64,000 nucleotides of DNA, from assembly GCA_902597095.1 (NCBI GenBank), contig CACJWK010000001.1, forward strand, positions 1 to 64,000, in the 5' to 3' direction. The translations under genes and the position numbers were made by a program. Under the pieces are notes generated by a model that was not told the origin of the DNA, ran no database searches, and was given only the letters and a program-made list of their open reading frames with translations. Source of the stretch: an uncultured Pseudohongiella sp. Its GTDB lineage: Bacteria; Pseudomonadota; Gammaproteobacteria; Pseudomonadales; Pseudohongiellaceae. This document shows, one piece after another, positions 58,677 through 64,000 of the stretch; within the stretch, counting starts at the first letter, position 1, and each line of letters starts with the position of its first letter.

Positions 58677-58856
58677 CTGGCGCTGCATAACCAGTCCGGA
58701 ACGGGCGGTCTGGCGTGCAAATTCCGGATTTCTTGCCGCGCTGAACCGGAACGAAAGTTCCAATAATACTGTTTGCAAGGGTGCGGCTTCGGCATGTTGG
58801 TAAGAGTGCGATCGTGGCGTTGCTGAACGACAATCGACAGGTGTAGGAGTGTAATC

Positions 58857-60893
58857 ATGTCAGAATTTTTTAGCAGGGTGTCTCTTGGGCTTCTTGGCGT
58901 CTGTTTCATGCTGACGTCTGTGCAAGCGGCCTCAGATGACACTGAGCGCTTCACTTCGCGGGATGTCTTTGAGCTGGAGTATGCGACTGATCCACAAATC
59001 AGGCCGGGCGGTGAGCAAATCGCTTATGTGCGACGCAGCAACGACATCATGACTGATCGTACGCGCTCAAATATCTGGCAGGTGGCGCCGGATGGTTCTG
59101 ATCATCGGCCTCTGCTGTCCGGCACTGTCAATTTCAGCTCGCCGCGCTGGTCACCCGATGGGACAAGGCTGGCCTATCTCTCCACTGCTGAGCGGGGTTC
59201 GCAGCTGTATGTGCGCTGGATGGACACGGGTCAGACGGCACTGGTTACCAATATTCAGGAAACGGCTTCCAACATCGCCTGGTCGCCCGACGGTAAGTCG
59301 ATTGCGTTTACGATGAATGTGCCGTTCGATGCCAGACCGTTCTCCGTTGACATGCCGGAGAAGCCCGAGGGCGCGGAATGGTCGCCCGCCTTTGAATACG
59401 TTACCGAGACACGCTTTCAGGCCGACGGCAGTGGCATACTCAATCCCGCTTATTCACACATTTTTGTCGTCCCTGCTGAGGGCGGCACGCCGCGCCAGCT
59501 GACCGCCGGGAGCTACAATCACCGCAGCAGTCTGAGCTGGACACCGGACAGCCGTGAAATTTTGTTCTCCGCCAACCGCAATGAGAATTGGGCGCTGCAA
59601 TCCAGGGAGTCGGACATTTTTGCTGTCAGCACGGCCGGAGAGCTCCGTCAGCTCACGGCTATGCCGGGTGTTGAAACCGGGCCCCGTGTGTCGCCGGATG
59701 GGACACTTATTGCTTATGGTAAGACGGATAACGAAAAGCTCGCGTACAGAAACCGCTATCTGCATGTGATCGGGATTGACGGAGAGAATGACCAGAATCT
59801 TTCTGCCGGCATCGACAATTCCCTCTCTGGCTGGGTCTGGGACGGTAATGAGGGTCTGCACTATCAGCTGACACGCCGCGGAATTACCGAGGTGGGTCGG
59901 GTCAATCTGGCCGGGGGCCACCGCGCGGTAGCCACTGGCCTTGGCGGCGAGTCGTTAGGCAGACCGTATGCCAGTGGCTCTTTCAGCGTTGAGTCAGATT
60001 TGCTTGTCATCACGCGTGGCTCAGCGACACGACCGGCGGATTTGGTTGCTCTGCGTGACGGCACCGAGATACAGCTGACGACGCTCAATGAAGACCTGCT
60101 GGGTCACAAAGTCCTCGGCCAGGTGCATGAGATCATCTACGATTCCGCGATTGATGGTGAGGAGATACAGGGCTGGTATCTCACGCCACCGGATTACGAC
60201 CCTGCCCGCCGCTATCCTCTGATCCTGGAAATTCACGGTGGTCCTCATTCTGCCTATGGGCCGCACTTTTCGGCTGAACTGCAGCGTATGGCGGCTGCCG
60301 GCTACGTGGTTTTCTTCAACAACCATCGCGGCAGTACCAGCTACGGGGAGCGATTCGCACTGCTGCTTCAGAATAAGTATTCCTCGGAATACGATTTTTC
60401 AGATCATATGTCCGGGATCGATGCGCTGATTGCGCAGGGCATTGCGGATCCGGATCGTCTTTACATTACCGGTGGGTCGGCGGGTGGTATTGCGGCTGCC
60501 TATGCAATCGGGCTGACTGACCGCTTCAAGGCGGCGGTGGTGGCCAAACCGGTCGTTAACTGGGTCTCTAAGGTACTCACCGCTGACAGCGGTATCGGTC
60601 AGATCACCAATCAATTTCCGAGTCTGCCCTGGGAGAATATTGACGACTACTGGCGCCGCTCGCCGCTGTCTCTGATTCCGAATATGACAACGCCAACCCT
60701 GTTGATCACCGGAGAGTCGGATCGGCGAACGCCCATCTCGGAAACGGAGCAAATGTATCAGGCGCTGAAAATTCAGGGGGTCGAGGTGGTGATGGTGCGC
60801 ATTCCGGGTTCGCCCCACGGCATTGCGGGTCGGCCTTCACGCCTGATTGGTAAAGTGGAAAACATCCTCGCCTGGTTCAGCAGATACCCTTAA
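58857..60893 (+). CDS. exported S9-family peptidase (second copy)
   Basis: A 678-residue exported serine peptidase with the same plan as its upstream neighbour but clearly different in sequence. The signal peptide is cut near VQAAS. The propeller has PRWSPDGTR, IAWSPDGKS and LSWTPDSRE. The hydrolase domain has EIHGGPHSAYG, ITGGSAGGIAAAY with Ser541, TGESDRRTP with the Asp and PGSPHGIAG with the His. TAGGAG precedes the ATG by about seven bases. The two genes are old paralogues, probably with different peptide preferences; whether they share a transcript is not clear from the 180-base gap. Confidence 0.94.
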   Translation: MSEFFSRVSLGLLGVCFMLTSVQAASDDTERFTSRDVFELEYATDPQIRPGGEQIAYVRRSNDIMTDRTRSNIWQVAPDGSDHRPLLSGTVNFSSPRWSPDGTRLAYLSTAERGSQLYVRWMDTGQTALVTNIQETASNIAWSPDGKSIAFTMNVPFDARPFSVDMPEKPEGAEWSPAFEYVTETRFQADGSGILNPAYSHIFVVPAEGGTPRQLTAGSYNHRSSLSWTPDSREILFSANRNENWALQSRESDIFAVSTAGELRQLTAMPGVETGPRVSPDGTLIAYGKTDNEKLAYRNRYLHVIGIDGENDQNLSAGIDNSLSGWVWDGNEGLHYQLTRRGITEVGRVNLAGGHRAVATGLGGESLGRPYASGSFSVESDLLVITRGSATRPADLVALRDGTEIQLTTLNEDLLGHKVLGQVHEIIYDSAIDGEEIQGWYLTPPDYDPARRYPLILEIHGGPHSAYGPHFSAELQRMAAAGYVVFFNNHRGSTSYGERFALLLQNKYSSEYDFSDHMSGIDALIAQGIADPDRLYITGGSAGGIAAAYAIGLTDRFKAAVVAKPVVNWVSKVLTADSGIGQITNQFPSLPWENIDDYWRRSPLSLIPNMTTPTLLITGESDRRTPISETEQMYQALKIQGVEVVMVRIPGSPHGIAGRPSRLIGKVENILAWFSRYP

Positions 60894-61144
60894 CGGTACT
60901 GCTGGCCCGGATTGGTCTAAGAAAGCGAATGACACCACTGTTTGACAGATTGCAGCTGGTTGAAGTCTGACCCGATACGGTGTCGGTTTGATTGTCCGGG
61001 ACAAATTGCTTGAGAATTCTGTGATCTGGCAATCAACAACACAACGGCAACCGCAGGCAGCCGCTTGGCAATTCTGTCGCGCAGGCTAGGAGTCGGGTCA
61101 GAAGGCCGCGGAACCGGTTTCCCGGTTACGTCTGTTCGGTCCGC

Positions 61145-62803
61145 TCAGTCCGCCGGTCTGAAAGCGAGCAGGACGTTGCCGGACACCTGGCTGAAGGATC
61201 CATATCCGGATCCGACGAATAACATGCCGGATCCTGCCGCAATGGCGTGGCTATCTATCGAGCCACCGTATCCCTCAACGCCGTTGACGGTCTCAAAATC
61301 CACCGCTGTATCGAACTTAAACAGGGTGTCACCGGCCTCGGCGTCAAATACAAACAAGCGCCCGTCCAGGCCCGCGGTAATCACTGCACCGTCGACGGTG
61401 AGAGGTGCAGCGGAAAAGCCGTAAAGGCTCTCGCAGCGGCGGAGGCGGTCACTGCGTCCCTCGCAATCCGAGGTAACCTCAAAAAACCAGCTGGGCTCTC
61501 CGGTACCGAGAAAGTAGGAATAGAGGCCCGGGCGACTATTGCCATTCATGCCTCCGGGATCATTGATGGTCATGAAAGCCCGCTCAGAGTTCGTGGCAAT
61601 GCCCCAGTGGTTCCCACCCAAGGCCGTGCCTTCGCCAACTCGCTGGTTCCATACCAGGGCACCTGTGTCCGGATCCAGCGCCCAGAGATCTCCAGACTTC
61701 TGACCCGCAATCAGAAGCTCACGGTCTCCTACATCAACCAGAATGGCGGGTCCGCCGAAGTCGAAATCGACAGAGTTGGTGTCGTCGAGAATTATGCAGT
61801 TGGGGCCGCCTGCGCTGCAGCCGAAGTTCCACATGTCGTTGGCGAGTGCCTGAAACACCCAGAGCTCCTCGCCGGTTTTCAGATCAAGGGCAATCACCGC
61901 GTCACTGGTGCCGGTGGTAGGGTGCGAGGTGTTTTCCCCCGTCGTGACGTAGATCTGGCTGCGCTGCGCGTCGATTGTCGGGGTGGTCCAGATCGGCGCG
62001 CCGGACGGGCCGCGCTGCTTCACGCCGGTCGCACTCACCATGCCGGTGTAGTCGGCAGTTGGCATTGTGTGATACTCCCAGATCTTCTCGCCAGTGCGCA
62101 CGTTCAGTGCTGCGACCGCACCATGGTTTTCGCAGCACTCATAGTTGGGGTTACCGCCGGTGATGACGCCGGAGCCGGATACCGGCACGATGATGCGATC
62201 TTCGTGGATAACCGGTGTGCCGGTCAGCATGCCCTGGTTGCCTGAAGCCTGTCCACTGGCTACCCAATTGGCTTCTCCCGAGGCGGCCTTGATTGAGTGA
62301 ATCATGCCGGCCTGATCGCTGAATACCAGAACTCCTTCGTCATCGATCACGTCGTAGGCGAGAGATGAGCGCAGGCGTGTACCCGGCTCATATACCCACT
62401 TGGCACAGCCCGATGTTGTATCCAGAGCAAATACCCGCCCTGAATCTGTCGCGGAGTAAAACACCGTAGAGCCGACAATCACGGGCGCTGCCCGCATGCT
62501 GGACGTGGCGGGAAAGGCGACCGCCCAGGCTAGTTCGAGATTCGCGAAATCCCCCGTCACGAGTCCCGACTGCGCCGCGCTGAGATAGCGCGGATTATTG
62601 CCATCGGCGCCGGTATAGGTAAAAGACGGCGCCTTGCTCAGGTCCACCGCGCGATCATGGACAGCGCACATTGTGGCGTTTACCCAGTCTTCTGTTGCCT
62701 CCTGCTGAGCTTGGGCAAAAGTGGTTGACAGGCCAAGGGTGGTCAGTACCGTCAGGCTGAGACAGGAGCGTGTGATTGATCGAAAGGCACGGGTAAAAAG
62801 CAT
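61145..62803 (-). CDS. exported PQQ-type beta-propeller protein (dehydrogenase-like)
   Basis: A 552-residue exported protein with a signal peptide (cut near AQAQQ) and a beta-propeller of PQQ-dependent dehydrogenase type. Repeated blade motifs include GRVFALDTTSGCAKWVYEP, ALNVRTGEKIWEYHT and ALDLKTGEELWVFQA. Neighbouring cysteines in NPNYECCENHG are like the vicinal-disulfide region of PQQ alcohol dehydrogenases. No heme motif CxxCH is seen, so an external electron acceptor would be needed. Closest in style to polyvinyl-alcohol-dehydrogenase-like proteins. It is divergent from the 2OG oxygenase gene. Confidence 0.85.
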   Translation of the reverse strand: MLFTRAFRSITRSCLSLTVLTTLGLSTTFAQAQQEATEDWVNATMCAVHDRAVDLSKAPSFTYTGADGNNPRYLSAAQSGLVTGDFANLELAWAVAFPATSSMRAAPVIVGSTVFYSATDSGRVFALDTTSGCAKWVYEPGTRLRSSLAYDVIDDEGVLVFSDQAGMIHSIKAASGEANWVASGQASGNQGMLTGTPVIHEDRIIVPVSGSGVITGGNPNYECCENHGAVAALNVRTGEKIWEYHTMPTADYTGMVSATGVKQRGPSGAPIWTTPTIDAQRSQIYVTTGENTSHPTTGTSDAVIALDLKTGEELWVFQALANDMWNFGCSAGGPNCIILDDTNSVDFDFGGPAILVDVGDRELLIAGQKSGDLWALDPDTGALVWNQRVGEGTALGGNHWGIATNSERAFMTINDPGGMNGNSRPGLYSYFLGTGEPSWFFEVTSDCEGRSDRLRRCESLYGFSAAPLTVDGAVITAGLDGRLFVFDAEAGDTLFKFDTAVDFETVNGVEGYGGSIDSHAIAAGSGMLFVGSGYGSFSQVSGNVLLAFRPAD

Positions 62804-63217
62804 AAAAATACCTATAAGCTGTGAGTCGTCATGAGGTTTTGCGAGTGACTGCGGTTTCTGTTTCGCGCCTGGCGGAGGCCCGTTGGCAAAGCAAGCGCGT
62901 TAGTGAGTCAGGTGAAAAATACAAGAAATCGGCCTTGAGTACCATCCGGACAGCGCTTGAACTGGCCTGTGGAGAGTCCTCATCTGGCAGGGCCAAAGCT
63001 CGAGGCGAATGCCCTGATGCGGGGTCAGAATTGCCTCACCCCGGCAGGATCTGCTTTTGTCTGGTAATTGACGCATCTCGGATGCGTCTCGCCGGTGAAT
63101 TGTATCGAAAACCTACCGGCCCTGGCGTGCCCGTCGGCCGCGAAGACTTGGGGACTCCCCAAAAATCCAGTATGGTTTAGGTTTTCACCACCCGCCCCGT
63201 CACAAAGGATCGCGCAT
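62804..63217. other. intergenic region between divergent genes
   Basis: A 414-base gap. The track ORF 62821..63180 has poor protein-like character and no ribosome binding site, so I leave it out. A short inverted repeat TTGGGG-act-CCCCAA (63148-63162) lies about 55 bases before the oxygenase start. Promoters for both flanking genes should be here. Confidence 0.45.
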
Positions 63218-63823
63218 TTGGAAATCGTGCCAAATTTTATCTTCCCGACTGCCGTATGGAGCACGCTGTTTGACGATCGCGGCACATTTAATGCGACGCT
63301 GTCAGAGCAGATCTATCGTCTGCGGGATCAGAACCCCAAAGGGGTCGCTAACACCAACGTAAAGGGCTGGCAGAGCCCGAATAATATTCAGACCCTGCCT
63401 GAATTCGAGGATCTCTGCCTGCGTATTGTGCAGGTCTGTCAGAGAATCGGTGAATCTCAGCACTTCATGCCTGATCTGGGGTTCAATCTGCAGGCCTGGG
63501 TCAACATCAATCCGCCAGGTGCGTCGAACAGAATTCACTACCACGCGAACTGCCACTTCAGTGGTATTTATTACGTCAGTCTGAAAACGCCTGAATGCGG
63601 GAGTATCTTTTTTCGGGACCCTCGGGTCGCTTCGAGAATGCTGACCTATCCGGCGACGCAGGCTACCGACTTCACCACCGAGGAAGTCAGGATGAAGCCC
63701 GAAGCAGGACGAATGTATGTGTTTCCTGGGTGGCTGGAGCATGGGGTGGAAGAAAACGAGAGCGATGAGGATCGTATCAGCATCGCTTTTAATGTGCTGG
63801 CGGGTAGACAAGGGCCTGCGTGA
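63218..63823 (+). CDS. putative 2OG-Fe(II) oxygenase (TIGR02466-like)
   Basis: The TTG at 63218 is preferred over the ORF-track start at 63068: AAGGA lies eight bases upstream and MEIVPNFIFPTAVW is the family's usual opening. This gives 201 residues, a normal length. The double-stranded beta-helix has NRIHYHANCHFSGIYYVS with the iron His, GSIFFRDPR following, and FPGWLEHGVEENESDEDRIS with the distal His and Arg. The substrate is unknown. It is followed after 10 bases by a TPR gene, so the two form an operon; TPR partners of such oxygenases are common in marine Proteobacteria. Confidence 0.85.
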   Translation: MEIVPNFIFPTAVWSTLFDDRGTFNATLSEQIYRLRDQNPKGVANTNVKGWQSPNNIQTLPEFEDLCLRIVQVCQRIGESQHFMPDLGFNLQAWVNINPPGASNRIHYHANCHFSGIYYVSLKTPECGSIFFRDPRVASRMLTYPATQATDFTTEEVRMKPEAGRMYVFPGWLEHGVEENESDEDRISIAFNVLAGRQGPA

Positions 63824-63833
63824 TTGAATCCGG

Positions 63834-64000
63834 ATGAGTGAATTGCCCCCACAGCCGGAATCTGCCGAAAATCCTGAAGTTCCCGGTATTGAGCAGGCAC
63901 TGAAGGCCGCCATGGCGCATCAGGGCCGCGGTGAGTATGCGCAGGCCGAACGGTTGTACCGCGAGGTGCTGGCATTGGAGCCCAACCAGCCTATTGCACT
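63834..64000 (+). CDS. TPR-repeat protein, 5' part
   Basis: From ATG 63834 the frame is open to the window edge (55 full codons). After a Pro/Glu-rich start (MSELPPQPESAENPEVPG) a TPR repeat begins: ALKAAMAHQGRGEYAQAERL followed by YREVLALEPNQPIA. Proteins of this kind often carry a sulfotransferase or hydroxylase domain further on, but that part is outside the window. It starts 10 bases after the 2OG oxygenase gene. Confidence 0.75.
   Translation, partial: MSELPPQPESAENPEVPGIEQALKAAMAHQGRGEYAQAERLYREVLALEPNQPIA

Noticed and set aside
56637-60893. The two S9 peptidases as a recent tandem duplication
   Set aside because: They share architecture but differ clearly in sequence and motifs (GWSYGG versus GGSAGG), so any duplication is old and not remarkable.
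62821-63180. 119-aa ORF in the gap before the 2OG oxygenase
   Set aside because: No ribosome binding site, no recognisable domain, unlikely composition; treated as non-coding.
1-64000. tRNA, rRNA, CRISPR arrays, insertion sequences, phage genes
   Set aside because: I looked for T-loop-like GGTTCRA patterns, spaced direct repeats, transposase motifs and terminal inverted repeats and found none that hold up; a computed search would be stronger than reading by eye.

Overview
The window looks like a chromosome segment from a marine-type, heterotrophic gammaproteobacterium. The evidence is a fused PntA/PntB transhydrogenase pair, an AstE-type desuccinylase, a MipA/OmpV porin-like protein, two TonB-dependent receptors, exported DsrE-like proteins, an Asp/Asn beta-hydroxylase with TPRs and many secreted peptidases. 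The assignment rests on gene content only; I see no rRNA, tRNA, CRISPR array, insertion sequence or phage gene.

Layout. 0-9 kb: a GST, an exported M14 carboxypeptidase-like gene split by one in-frame TAG, pntAB, and an exported cytochrome c / copper-monooxygenase-like protein followed by a clear terminator. 9-16 kb: AstE, a Tat-exported sugar isomerase-like protein, a Tat lipoprotein of the D-amino-acid-oxidase family whose motifs are circularly permuted, an NhaC antiporter with a class IV aminotransferase, and a CaiB-type CoA transferase. 16-24 kb: an exported protein of unknown role, a Cys/Met-metabolism PLP enzyme with its own APC permease, a serine hydrolase, a HAD phosphatase and an exported M28 peptidase. 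24-26 kb: a more AT-rich patch with an internally deleted acyltransferase-3 gene overlapping a GT-C-like membrane protein. 26-32 kb: acyl-CoA ligase, Tat-exported DsrE-like protein, MFS exporter, ornithine-cyclodeaminase family enzyme, glutaredoxin and MipA.

32.7-38.7 kb (minus strand) is a tight operon: a 43-residue membrane peptide missing from the ORF track, a Na+/solute symporter, a secreted PIG-L deacetylase with a C-terminal GATase-like domain, and an argininosuccinate-lyase-superfamily enzyme that differs from housekeeping ArgH. A large TonB receptor lies just upstream on the same strand, with its own terminator. The simplest reading is an uptake and breakdown pathway for an N-acylated or N-succinylated compound.

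43-50.3 kb is a decay zone: a NosR-like FMN/Fe-S gene with three lesions, a Na+/solute symporter with at least seven, and smaller remnants. Several breaks look like single-base losses in homopolymers. Intact genes within it are a DsrE-like protein, an unusually exported FAH-family protein and an orphan ATP-grasp enzyme. 50-64 kb holds a serine hydrolase, a TonB receptor split by a single in-frame TAG, an Asp/Asn beta-hydroxylase, two S9 peptidases, a PQQ-type beta-propeller protein, a 2OG-Fe(II) oxygenase and the start of a TPR protein. Overall the segment suggests a peptide- and amino-acid-degrading lifestyle.
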